Source of the DNA: JADLCX01 sp964630785
Lineage (GTDB): Bacteria; Planctomycetota; Phycisphaerae; Phycisphaerales; UBA1924
Reading direction: 5' to 3'
NCBI GenBank assembly: GCA_964630785.1
Contig: CAZVZG010000001.1
Location: 62,001-126,000, forward strand
DNA: 64,000 bases
Position 1 is the stretch's first letter. Every line of letters starts with the position of its first letter. Below are positions 8,737 through 16,484 of the stretch, piece after piece. Both the position numbers and the translations under genes were made by a program. Under the pieces are notes generated by a model. That model was not told where the DNA came from. It searched no databases and worked only from the letters and a program-made list of their open reading frames with translations.

Positions 8737-9687
8737 TCACGCCGTCTTCGACATCCGCCGGACCAACCCCGCCAAACGCCCGAGCGCCCCCGCCGCGTCC
8801 ATCCGCGCGCGGCTCACCGCACGCGGGTCTCGCGCGATCCTCGCCGCCGCGACGCGCGCCTTCGAGAGGATGTACCGCGTCGGCGACTTCACGAGCGTCC
8901 GCGCCACAGCGCCCGCGCCCAGCGGCTCCATCGTCAGCATGGTCGAGACACTCCCCCAATAGGCGCTCCGCGTGAAGAACCCGTCGCTCAGGCTCGACGC
9001 CGGCACGTAGTGCTTCACCACCGCATCGGGCGCAAACCAGAACGCCGCGCCCGCGCCCATCGCGCGCCGGGCAAACACCGTCTCCTCGTTCGCCAACCGA
9101 CCCGTGAGGCCCGAGCGGCCGATGTCGGTGCGGAACGGCCCCGCCCCTGCGAACAGCGTTCGCCGGAAACTGAAGTTGGCCGCGTAGGCGCGGGGCTCGG
9201 TCAGTCGCACGGGCCGCTCCGCGAAGTGGTGCTCGCCGAGCGCTTCGAGCATCGACACGCTCAGCGTGCCCGCGGGCGGCGGCTCGCATTCGGCCCACCA
9301 CAGGTCGATCCGGCCCGTCACCAGGTCGGCCGCGTGTTCGCGGTACATGCCCACGTGCTCCCTCAGCCAGCGCGGATCGGCCAGGCAATCGCTGTCGATG
9401 AACAGACAGAGCTCGCCCGCCGACTCCTCGACCGCGCGGTTTCGCGCGAACGACACGCCCCGGCGCGGCTCGGCAACCACACGCGTCGGGAACGGCATCG
9501 ACGGCGCGGCCCGCCCCACCACGCCCTCGGTGTCGTCGGTGCAGTCGTTGGCTACCACCAGGCAATCCACCGAACCCTGCAACTCGGGCGGAACCTCGAC
9601 GGCGCGCAGCGATTCCAGCGTCCGCGCGAGCATTTCGCACCGGTTGTGCGCCGCCATCAGGATGGACACGCTCGACACCGCGGCCAT
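8737..9687 (-). CDS. Family 2 glycosyltransferase
   Basis: A 316-residue GT-A enzyme. VSILMAAHNRCEML is at the N-terminus, ANDCTDDTEG forms the nucleotide-binding loop, RRGVSFARNRAVE follows, and the metal-binding acidic motif is FIDSDCLAD. A conserved NEETVF (the ED-like base motif) lies near residue 210. The ATG at 9687 is preferred because the fold begins at once; the open frame upstream is low complexity. No membrane segment is evident. It probably adds one sugar in assembly of the glycan made by this locus. Confidence 0.88.
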   Translation of the reverse strand: MAAVSSVSILMAAHNRCEMLARTLESLRAVEVPPELQGSVDCLVVANDCTDDTEGVVGRAAPSMPFPTRVVAEPRRGVSFARNRAVEESAGELCLFIDSDCLADPRWLREHVGMYREHAADLVTGRIDLWWAECEPPPAGTLSVSMLEALGEHHFAERPVRLTEPRAYAANFSFRRTLFAGAGPFRTDIGRSGLTGRLANEETVFARRAMGAGAAFWFAPDAVVKHYVPASSLSDGFFTRSAYWGSVSTMLTMEPLGAGAVARTLVKSPTRYILSKARVAAARIARDPRAVSRARMDAAGALGRLAGLVRRMSKTA

Positions 9688-9896
9688 TGGGTCCCAGTGT
9701 ATCTGACCCAATCGCCTCCCAAACACGCCCGCCCCCACCCCTTCGATCGATTGTCCATTCAGTCGCCCTTTGCAGACGCCGATGTTGCTTGACCGGCCCC
9801 GGCCGCGTTCCACGCGGGCTCTGTTCCGCGAGAGGAGGGGGGAGGAGGGGGGGCGTCATGGGGAGGGGTTCGGGTCCGGTAACCAAGGGTGTCGCC

Positions 9897-10217
9897 ATGC
9901 TCCGACCGCCGTTCCGTCCTCCGCTCGCTCACTTGAAGAAGGACCAGATCCCCGGCGCGACCGCCGCAACTCCCCCATCGCCCGGCGCGCCCGGAGCTCC
10001 GGCCAAGTCCGGCTGCTGCGGGCGCGAGGGGTGCTGCTCGCAAAGCGCGGCCACGGGCGGAGCCGCCGAGCACGATGCGGCCGCGAACAGCCCGGCGCTA
10101 GAGTCCGTATCACCCTCCCACCAGCACGCGGGCGGCGGGCATCGCCCGCCGAGTGCTACCCCGCAGGCGGGAGGGGGAGGGGGGGGAGCGTCACGCCCGA
10201 GCAAGACCCGGCGCTGA
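9897..10217 (+). CDS. Small hypothetical protein with CC-x4-CC motif (doubtful)
   Basis: A possible 106-residue protein rich in Pro, Gly, Ala and Ser. AAGGG lies 7 bases before the ATG, and the sequence has a Cys cluster (SGCCGREGCCS). The second half is low complexity and looks like non-coding GC-rich sequence. Otherwise the 9688-10266 gap shows only purine- and pyrimidine-rich tracts. It is listed because of the start signal and the Cys cluster. I do not recognise a family, and it may not be a gene. Confidence 0.25.
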   Translation: MLRPPFRPPLAHLKKDQIPGATAATPPSPGAPGAPAKSGCCGREGCCSQSAATGGAAEHDAAANSPALESVSPSHQHAGGGHRPPSATPQAGGGGGGASRPSKTRR

Positions 10218-10266
10218 CACGCCCCAACCCGTCCGTTTGGCCCGCCAGAGAGAGGTAGAAAGCACC

Positions 10267-11409
10267 ATGATCGGTAACGCCCGACTGTCCAAGTCCACGC
10301 CCATCGTCGTCGCCGGCGGCGGCGGCTTCATCGGCGGCCACCTCGTGGCCGACCTGCTCCGCCAGGGTTACACCAACATCCGCTCGGTGGACATCAAGCC
10401 GCTCGACGAATGGTACCAAGTGCATCGGGGCGTGAAGAACACCGCCGGGCCCGAGAAGGGCGACCTCAAGGACCTGGCCAACTGCCGACGCGCGGTCAAG
10501 GGGTGCGAGGGCGGCTACGTCTTCCAGCTCGCCGCCGATATGGGCGGCATGGGTTTCATCGAGAACAACAAGGCCCTGTGCATGCTGAGCGTGCTGACCA
10601 ACACGCACATGATCCAGGCCGCCAACGACGAGGGCGTGGGCCGGTTCTTCTACAGCTCGTCGGCGTGCGTCTACAACGGCGACAAGCAGCGCGACGCCCA
10701 TGTGACCGCACTCAGGGAGGAGGACGCCTACCCCGCCATGCCCGAGGACGGCTACGGCTGGGAGAAGCTCTTCAGCGAGCGCATGTGCCGGCACTTCCGC
10801 GAGGACTTCGGCCTCAAGACGCGCGTGGCCCGGTTCCACAACGTGTACGGCCCCTTCGGCACGTGGGAGGGCGGGCGCGAGAAGGCCCCGGCCGCGATCT
10901 GCCGCAAGGTCATCACCGCCAAGCACACCGGCAGGCACGACATCGAGATCTGGGGCGACGGCGAGCAGACCCGCTCGTTCATGTACATCACCGACTGCCT
11001 CAAGGGCGTGCAGACGCTCACCAACAGCGACTACGTCGAGCCGATCAACCTCGGCTCGGCCGAGCTGGTGAGCATCAACGAGCTGGTGAGCATCGCCGAG
11101 GACATCGCCGGCATCCGCCTCGACCGCCGCTACAAGCTCGACGCCCCCAAGGGCGTCCGCGGGCGCAACAGCGACAACACCCTCATCAAGCAGGTCTTCG
11201 GCTGGGAGCCCGACACCCGCCTGCGCGACGGCATGAAACTGACCTACGACTGGATCGAGCAGGAATGGCTCGCCAAGTACGGCCCCGGCGCCCGCACCGT
11301 TTCCGCCCCGCGCTCCGTCAAGCCCAAGAGCAAGGCCAAGCCCTCGCGCAACGGCCAGCACAAGAAGAAATCCACATCACGCGCCAAGGCCAAGTCCCGG
11401 TCTCGGTAG
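10267..11409 (+). CDS. GDP-mannose 3,5-epimerase homologue with basic C-terminal tail
   Basis: A 380-residue extended SDR enzyme. The Rossmann motif GGGGFIGGH is at about residues 17-25, followed by DMGGMGFIENN, SSACVYN, and YGWEKL (the Tyr/Lys catalytic pair). The blocks FHNVYGPFGTW, GREKAPAAICRK, WGDGEQTRSF, INLGSAELVSINELV and GVRGRNSDN correspond closely to plant GDP-mannose 3,5-epimerase, which makes GDP-L-galactose. The start at 10267 has a GAGAGG site upstream. After about residue 350 there is a tail of some 30 residues dominated by Lys, Arg and Ser (SKAKPS...SRAKAKSRSR) that the family lacks; it might bind DNA or anionic polymer. With fcl it points to L-sugars in the polysaccharide. 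Confidence 0.87.
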   Translation: MIGNARLSKSTPIVVAGGGGFIGGHLVADLLRQGYTNIRSVDIKPLDEWYQVHRGVKNTAGPEKGDLKDLANCRRAVKGCEGGYVFQLAADMGGMGFIENNKALCMLSVLTNTHMIQAANDEGVGRFFYSSSACVYNGDKQRDAHVTALREEDAYPAMPEDGYGWEKLFSERMCRHFREDFGLKTRVARFHNVYGPFGTWEGGREKAPAAICRKVITAKHTGRHDIEIWGDGEQTRSFMYITDCLKGVQTLTNSDYVEPINLGSAELVSINELVSIAEDIAGIRLDRRYKLDAPKGVRGRNSDNTLIKQVFGWEPDTRLRDGMKLTYDWIEQEWLAKYGPGARTVSAPRSVKPKSKAKPSRNGQHKKKSTSRAKAKSRSR

Positions 11410-11419
11410 ATTCTTGAAG

Positions 11420-11656
11420 AAGGAACGCAGAGAGAGGGGAGAGCGCGGAGGTCAGCAGAGGGATTTCCTTGTTGAATGTGTCCCAAAGGCCGAACGCGGA
11501 GAGCGCCGAGGCACGGAGGACGCAGAAAACGCCCGGGCTCTCAAATCTCAAATCTGAAGTCTCAAATCCGCAGTTTCAGACTTCAAATCGCTCATCCGCC
11601 ATCTCAACTCTCCACTCCCCTTCTCCTCCGCTCTCTCTGCTTTCTCTGAGTTCCTT
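11420..11656. repeat. Inverted AAGGAAC...GAGTTCCTT repeat pair, intergenic
   Basis: The gap between the epimerase and the E1 gene (11410-11668) is flanked by two imperfect inverted arms. The left one starts AAGGAACGCAGAGAGAG and ends GAGAGCGCGGAGG; the right one runs CTCCGCTCTCTCTGC to TCTGAGTTCCTT. Between them is a tandem series of near-copies of TCTCAAATC. A shorter element of the same family is at 14978-15078. No coding potential or clear promoter was seen. Confidence 0.6.
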
Positions 11657-11668
11657 CCGGTCCATTCC

Positions 11669-13648
11669 ATGCCTGACCTGCTCGACCAATACCCCCGCGA
11701 GCTCAAGGCCGCGCTCACCATCCGCATGGTCGAGCAGCGCCTGCTCCGGCTCTTCTCCGAGGGCAAGCTCTTCGGCACCGTCCACACCTGCATCGGCCAG
11801 GAGTTCGTCGGCGTCTCGGTGGCTCGCTCGCTCACCGACGCCGACACGCTCTTCTCCAACCACCGCGGGCACGGCCACTTCCTCGCCTACCGACGAAACA
11901 TCGTCGGGCTCATCGGCGAGATCATGGGCAAGTCCGTCGGCGTCTGCGGCGGCCGCGGCGGGTCCCAGCACATCCAGCAGGACGGCTTCTACTCCAACGG
12001 CATCCAGGGCGGCATCGCCCCCGTTACCACCGGACAGGGCTTCGCCCACCGCCTCAAGAACACCGGCGGCGTCGCCGTCTGCTACATCGGCGACGGCACG
12101 CTCGGCCAGGGCGCGCTCTACGAATCGCTCAACATCGCCTCCAAGTGGGACCTGCCCGTCGTCTTCGTCAACGAGAACAACCTCTTCGCCCAGTCCACCA
12201 GCCAGACCCAGACGCTCGCCGGCGACATCAACGCCCGCGCCGCGGCGTTCGGCATCAAGACCTGGCACAGCGACACCTGGGACTGGCCCACGCTCTTCGA
12301 GAACATGCGCGCGTGCATCGAAGAGGCCCGGCGCACCGGCCGCCCCGCGTGGCACCGCGTCGACACCTTCCGCCTCATGGCCCACTCCAAGGGCGACGAC
12401 AACCGCCCCGACGATTACGTCCAGCCCTTCCGCGATAAGGACCCGATCAACGTGCTCATGAAACAGTTCGAGCACGACGAGCGCTGGAAGGCGTGGGAGG
12501 CCGAGACCGCCGCCGAGATCGAGGCCGCCGTGCAGGAGGCCGACGCCGCGCCGTGGGGCGACGTCCGCATGGACGAGCACAAGCCCGGCGCAGCCCGCGA
12601 GTACCACTGGCGGCACGTCGCCTTCGACAAGGACAAGGGCGTCGCCGCGGTGCGCAGGGGCCTTGAGCACGGGCTGGAGACCTACCCCAACCTCGTCGTC
12701 TTCGGCGAGGACATCGAGTCGCCCTACGGCGGCGCGTTCAAGGCCACGATGGGCCTCTCCGCCCGATGGCCCGAGCGCGTCCGCAACACGCCCATCTCCG
12801 AGCACGCCATCAGCGGCATCGGCAACGGCCTGGCCCTCAGTGGCATGATCCCCGTCGTCGAGATCATGTTCGGCGATTTCATGACCCTCTGCGCCGACCA
12901 GTGGATCAACCACGCCGCCAAGTTCCGATTCATGTACAACGACAAGGTGCGCGTGCCGCTGATCATCCGCACGCCCATGGGCGGTAAACGCGGCTACGCC
13001 GCCACCCACAGCCAATCCATCGAGAAGCACTTCCTCGGCCTGCCCGACACTCAGGTGCTCTGCCTCAACCACCGCTACTCGCCCGCGCTGCTCTACAAGG
13101 ACCTCTTCGCGAGCATCGACCGCCCCACGCTCGTCATTGAGAACAAGGTGCTCTACGGCCAGAGCATCAACCCCGAGCCGCCGCCCGGCTTCGACCTGAT
13201 CTTCACCAACGAGACCTTCCCCACCGCGCGCCTGCGCCCCGAGACCGACGGCGACCCCGACCTCACCATCGTCGCCCTCGGCGGCGTGGCCGTCGATGCC
13301 GAGGAGGCCGCGCTGCGCCTGTTCCAGGACGAAGACCTCATCTGCGACGTCTTCATGCCCACGCGGCTCTATCCTTTTGACGTGGGCGTGCTGGAGCCGA
13401 GCCTTCGCCGGTCCCGCCGCCTGCTCGTCGTCGAGGAGGGCCAGGGCTTCGTGAGCATGTCCAGCGAGATCATCGCCCAAGCCGCCGAGCGCCTCGGCGA
13501 GATCGGCCTGTGCTGCCGGCGATGCTGCGCCACGCCCAACCCGATCCCCGCGGCCCGCCCGCTGGAGCAGCACTGCCTGCCCAACGCCAACCACATCGTC
13601 ACCAAGGCCCTGGAGGTGGTGCGTGAATCCGCCCGACTCCACCGCTGA
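11669..13648 (+). CDS. Fused alpha-beta thiamine-diphosphate 2-oxoacid dehydrogenase E1
   Basis: A 659-residue protein with the E1 alpha domain (about 1-310) fused to the E1 beta domain (about 320-650). The alpha part has HRGHGHFLAY, GGRGGSQH, and the thiamine-binding motif from GDGTLGQGA (residues 141-149) to VNENN (167-171). The beta part has VVFGEDIE, TPISEHAISG and MFGDFMTLCADQ, then a transketolase C-terminal fold. Such enzymes decarboxylate a 2-oxo acid and pass the acyl group to a lipoyl domain. The substrate (pyruvate, branched-chain or other) cannot be told from sequence. The next gene starts inside the last 26 bases of this one, so the two are probably translationally coupled. The usual E2 core and E3 genes are absent. 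No Shine-Dalgarno site precedes the ATG. Confidence 0.88.
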   Translation: MPDLLDQYPRELKAALTIRMVEQRLLRLFSEGKLFGTVHTCIGQEFVGVSVARSLTDADTLFSNHRGHGHFLAYRRNIVGLIGEIMGKSVGVCGGRGGSQHIQQDGFYSNGIQGGIAPVTTGQGFAHRLKNTGGVAVCYIGDGTLGQGALYESLNIASKWDLPVVFVNENNLFAQSTSQTQTLAGDINARAAAFGIKTWHSDTWDWPTLFENMRACIEEARRTGRPAWHRVDTFRLMAHSKGDDNRPDDYVQPFRDKDPINVLMKQFEHDERWKAWEAETAAEIEAAVQEADAAPWGDVRMDEHKPGAAREYHWRHVAFDKDKGVAAVRRGLEHGLETYPNLVVFGEDIESPYGGAFKATMGLSARWPERVRNTPISEHAISGIGNGLALSGMIPVVEIMFGDFMTLCADQWINHAAKFRFMYNDKVRVPLIIRTPMGGKRGYAATHSQSIEKHFLGLPDTQVLCLNHRYSPALLYKDLFASIDRPTLVIENKVLYGQSINPEPPPGFDLIFTNETFPTARLRPETDGDPDLTIVALGGVAVDAEEAALRLFQDEDLICDVFMPTRLYPFDVGVLEPSLRRSRRLLVVEEGQGFVSMSSEIIAQAAERLGEIGLCCRRCCATPNPIPAARPLEQHCLPNANHIVTKALEVVRESARLHR

Positions 13649-14915
13649 GGCCGGCGTGCTCGCCGAGGTCCGCGTGCCGCGTGAGACGGTCAACGACGAC
13701 ACCGTCACGATCCAGTCGTGGCACGCCGCCCACGGCGAAGAGGTCAAGCCGGGCCAGACCGTGGTGAGCATCGAGACCAGCAAGGCCGTGCTCGAGGTCG
13801 AGGCCGACGCCGCGGGCTATATCGACATCATCCACCCCCAGGGCGCCGAGGTCCCCATCGGCGAGCTCATCGGAAGGATCCTCACCTCCCCCTCCCAGAG
13901 GGAGGGGGCTGGGGTTGGGGGGGGGAGGGCCAACGAAGGGCATCCCGCCAACAAACCACAGGGACTCAACGGCGCCCCATCCCGATCATCCAATCGTCTC
14001 CGCGACCGCCTGCAAAAGCCGGAATCAGACTCCCCCTCCCAGAGGGAGGGGGCCGGGGGGAGGGCAACGCCCGCACCAACCGCGACCAACGACCAGCCCA
14101 TTCCAAGCGCAGACCCCTCCTCGCACGTCCTTCCCGAACGCGCCGCCTCTCCCGCCCCGGTCATCTCCAAAAAAGCCCAGGCCCTCATCAACGAGCACCA
14201 CCTCGACGCCGAGTCGATCTTCGCCGGCCTGGGCCTGGTGCGCGAGGCCGACGTCATCCGCTATCTCGAATCGCGCGTCGCGCGCGAGCAGGCAACGCAC
14301 CCCGAGCCGCCCTCGCCCGCAACCATCGCCGGCTCGCAACCGCCGACGATCGAGCCCCGCGCCGCCGCCGCCACCGTCAACAGCGCCTACCCCGGCCACA
14401 AACGCGGCCTCTTCGGCGACGCCGCCGCCAGCGCCAAAGACCGCGGCAACCGCAGCATCGTCTGGCTCGCGTGGAACTACTTCTACCGCAACTGGCTGCT
14501 GGGCAACCTCGTCCGCTGGGCCCCCCGCGGCGTGATCCTGCCCCTCCACAAACTCCGCGGCGTCAAGATGGGCAAGGACGTCTTCATCGACCCCACCGCC
14601 ATCGTCGAGACCGCCTTCCCCGAGAACATCACCATCGGCAACGACGTGCGCATCACCGCGGGCTGCGTCATCATGACGCACATCAAGGCCCCGCACTACC
14701 TGCGCGAGACCGGGCTGGTGCCCGTGGTCCTCAAGCCCGTCGTCCTCGAAGACCACTGCTTCATCGGCGTCAACTCGGTCGTCATGCCCGGCGTGACCGT
14801 TGGAAAAGCCAGCGTCGTGACCAGCGGCTCGGTCGTCGTCACCAACGTGCCGCCCTACACGATGGTGCAGGGCAACCCGGCCCGCGTGATCAAGCACTTC
14901 CCGAAGCCGGAATGA
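13623..14915 (+). CDS. Lipoyl-domain / left-handed beta-helix acyltransferase fusion
   Basis: A 430-residue protein with three parts. Residues 10-88 are a lipoyl domain with the lysine in SIETSKAVLEVEA (Lys54). Residues 178-218 (SKKAQALINEHHLDAESIF then GLVREADVIRYL) look like an E3/E1 subunit-binding domain. Residues 315-428 are a hexapeptide-repeat acyltransferase (IDPTAIVETAF, ITIGNDVRITAGC, IMTHIKAPH, IGVNSVVMPGVTVG, GNPARVIKHF). The normal E2 catalytic core is missing. The GTG start overlaps the E1 gene. I infer that E1 charges the lipoyl arm and the beta-helix domain moves the acyl group to a glycan. The linker between domains 1 and 2 contains two copies of the 36-bp repeat. The main alternative is that the beta-helix domain uses acyl-CoA and the lipoyl domain serves another purpose. 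Confidence 0.85.
   Translation: MNPPDSTAEAGVLAEVRVPRETVNDDTVTIQSWHAAHGEEVKPGQTVVSIETSKAVLEVEADAAGYIDIIHPQGAEVPIGELIGRILTSPSQREGAGVGGGRANEGHPANKPQGLNGAPSRSSNRLRDRLQKPESDSPSQREGAGGRATPAPTATNDQPIPSADPSSHVLPERAASPAPVISKKAQALINEHHLDAESIFAGLGLVREADVIRYLESRVAREQATHPEPPSPATIAGSQPPTIEPRAAAATVNSAYPGHKRGLFGDAAASAKDRGNRSIVWLAWNYFYRNWLLGNLVRWAPRGVILPLHKLRGVKMGKDVFIDPTAIVETAFPENITIGNDVRITAGCVIMTHIKAPHYLRETGLVPVVLKPVVLEDHCFIGVNSVVMPGVTVGKASVVTSGSVVVTNVPPYTMVQGNPARVIKHFPKPE
13886..13930 (+). repeat. 36-bp palindromic element, copy 4 (expanded, inside the lipoyl-acyltransferase gene)
   Basis: A 45-bp variant, nine bases longer than consensus, so the frame is kept. It is read as SPSQREGAGVGGGRA just after the lipoyl domain. 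The extra bases lie in the G-rich second half. Confidence 0.8.
14030..14065 (+). repeat. 36-bp palindromic element, copy 5 (inside the lipoyl-acyltransferase gene)
   Basis: A perfect consensus copy in the same gene and the same frame as copy 4, read as SPSQREGAGGRA. It lies in the flexible linker ahead of the subunit-binding-like segment. Confidence 0.85.
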
Positions 14916-14977
14916 GCTCCGGAACACGCAGGACACGGTGTTCACATGGCGCGGTGCAGCCGCGACCAAAGCCGAAG

Positions 14978-15078
14978 AAGGAACTCAGAGAAAGGGGAGA
15001 GCGCGGAGAGACTCAGAGAAAGACACTTTGAACTGGGCTCCGAGTTCCTCCCCTCTCTCCCAGTCCTCTGAGTTCCTT
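14978..15078. repeat. Inverted AAGGAAC...GAGTTCCTT repeat pair, short copy
   Basis: The left arm begins AAGGAACTCAGAGAAAG and continues GGGAGAGCGCGGAGA, nearly identical to the left arm at 11420. The right arm CCTCTGAGTTCCTT is its approximate complement. The element is in the gap between the acyltransferase and deacetylase genes (14916-15195), which otherwise shows no coding potential. Confidence 0.6.
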
Positions 15079-15195
15079 CTGAACGCCGTCGCAAACCCAA
15101 GGAGTACCGCCGGGACCAAACCCATCCACACCTGAATCTTCTCCGTGTCCTCTGCGGCATTTCCTCTGCGAACTCTGTGTTCCGGTATTTCTTGC

Positions 15196-16200
15196 ATGAC
15201 CACCGACGCGCCCCATCTCAACGCCTTCTGCGTCGACCTCGAAGAGTGGTGGCACATCTGCGCCGCCGACACGCCCTACAACGACCCCGCGACCTGGGAC
15301 TCGGCCCCGCCGTTTGTTGAGAAGGACACCGAGGTCCTCATGCGCCTGCTCGACGGGGCCCCCGGCGGCGGCGCTCGCGGCACGTTCCTCACCGTCGGCT
15401 GGGTCGCCGAGAAATACCCGCGCCTCATCAAGCGCCTCGCCGACGCCGGCCACGAGATCGGCTGCCACACCTATTACCACCGCGTCGTTTATGAGCAGAC
15501 GCCCGAGGAGTTCGACGCCGACATCGCCCGCTGCCTCAAGGTGCTGCGCGAGATCAGCGGCCAGAGCGTCACCGCCTTCCGCGCCCCCGGCTTCAGCATG
15601 AAGCGCGAGGCCTTCGCCTACGCCTACCCCATCCTCGCCAAACACGGCATCACCACCGACGTGAGCATCGTCCCCGCCGCAAGAGACCACGGCGGCGTCG
15701 AAGGCTTCACCCGCGATCCGTTCTTGTTGCATCTCTCCCCCTCCCAGAGGGAGGGGGCCGGGGGGAGGGCCTGTTTGGTCACCGACCTCTCCGCCCCCGC
15801 CACCATGCGCTGCTGGCCCGTGAGCGTCATGGACTTCCTCGGCCGCACGATGCCCTTCTCCGGCGGCGGCTACCTCCGCCTCTTCCCGATGCCGCTGGTC
15901 AAGATGGGCTACCGCCAGAACCACGCCGCGGGCCGTCCCGGCATGGCCTACATCCACCCCCGCGAGATCGACCCCGCGCAGCCGCGTCTGAAACTGCCGT
16001 GGAAGAAGTCGTTCAAGTATTACGTCGGCATCAAGGGCTGCGAATCCAAGCTGCGCCAAACGCTCCGCGCCTTCAAGTTCACCACCGTCTCCGAAGTGCT
16101 GAGCCAAGTGCGGCACTGGCCGGAGTACGAACTGATCGAAGGCGATATCCGCCCCGTTCAAAGCCCCGGCGCTTCACCCGCCACTCACCGCGCCGCGTGA
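15196..16200 (+). CDS. Polysaccharide deacetylase, XrtA/PEP-CTERM-associated type, with insertion
   Basis: A 334-residue NodB-fold enzyme. FCVDLEEWWH near the N-terminus supplies the catalytic Asp and its partner. HEIGCHTYYHRVVY is the metal-binding His-x3-His motif, and TAFRAPGFSM is the catalytic Arg/Pro motif. The C-terminal part (MRCWPVSV..LGRTMPFSGGGYLRLFP) matches the DUF3473 extension of the XrtA-associated deacetylases of exopolysaccharide clusters. Between these parts a copy of the 36-bp repeat is translated as SPSQREGAGGRA, near residues 180-192. The ATG at 15196 is chosen since the catalytic motif begins about 10 residues later. It probably removes acetyl groups from the polymer made by this locus. 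Confidence 0.88.
   Translation: MTTDAPHLNAFCVDLEEWWHICAADTPYNDPATWDSAPPFVEKDTEVLMRLLDGAPGGGARGTFLTVGWVAEKYPRLIKRLADAGHEIGCHTYYHRVVYEQTPEEFDADIARCLKVLREISGQSVTAFRAPGFSMKREAFAYAYPILAKHGITTDVSIVPAARDHGGVEGFTRDPFLLHLSPSQREGAGGRACLVTDLSAPATMRCWPVSVMDFLGRTMPFSGGGYLRLFPMPLVKMGYRQNHAAGRPGMAYIHPREIDPAQPRLKLPWKKSFKYYVGIKGCESKLRQTLRAFKFTTVSEVLSQVRHWPEYELIEGDIRPVQSPGASPATHRAA
15735..15770 (+). repeat. 36-bp palindromic element, copy 6 (inside the deacetylase gene)
   Basis: A perfect consensus copy in frame with the polysaccharide deacetylase, at the junction of its NodB domain and C-terminal extension. It is read as SPSQREGAGGRA. Confidence 0.85.
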
Positions 16201-16212
16201 AGCACCGAAGTG

Positions 16213-16248
16213 CTCCCCCTCCCAGAGAGAGGGGGCCGGGGGGAGGGC
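16213..16248 (+). repeat. 36-bp palindromic element, copy 7
   Basis: A near-consensus copy (one G to A change in the right arm) beginning 13 bases after the deacetylase stop. The rest of the 16249-16484 gap shows no feature I can support. Confidence 0.85.
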
Positions 16249-16484
16249 CCATCGCCCACACCAAGCACCCACGCGGCCCGCGAGTCGAGAGGGCCGCGAT
16301 GGGTGGTGCCACTCCCCTACCTCTACCCCCTCGTCTTGGCCCCAGTCGTGCTCCACAAACCAGCTCTCACGCAAAGCCACCAAGCCAACGGCAAGGGGAA
16401 CTGAGGAGAGCTTCCTCGCCGACGCGCTTGGCGGATTGTCGCCGCGGCGTGAGCCCCGAAAACTCGCTCTCAGTGAACTTGCTC

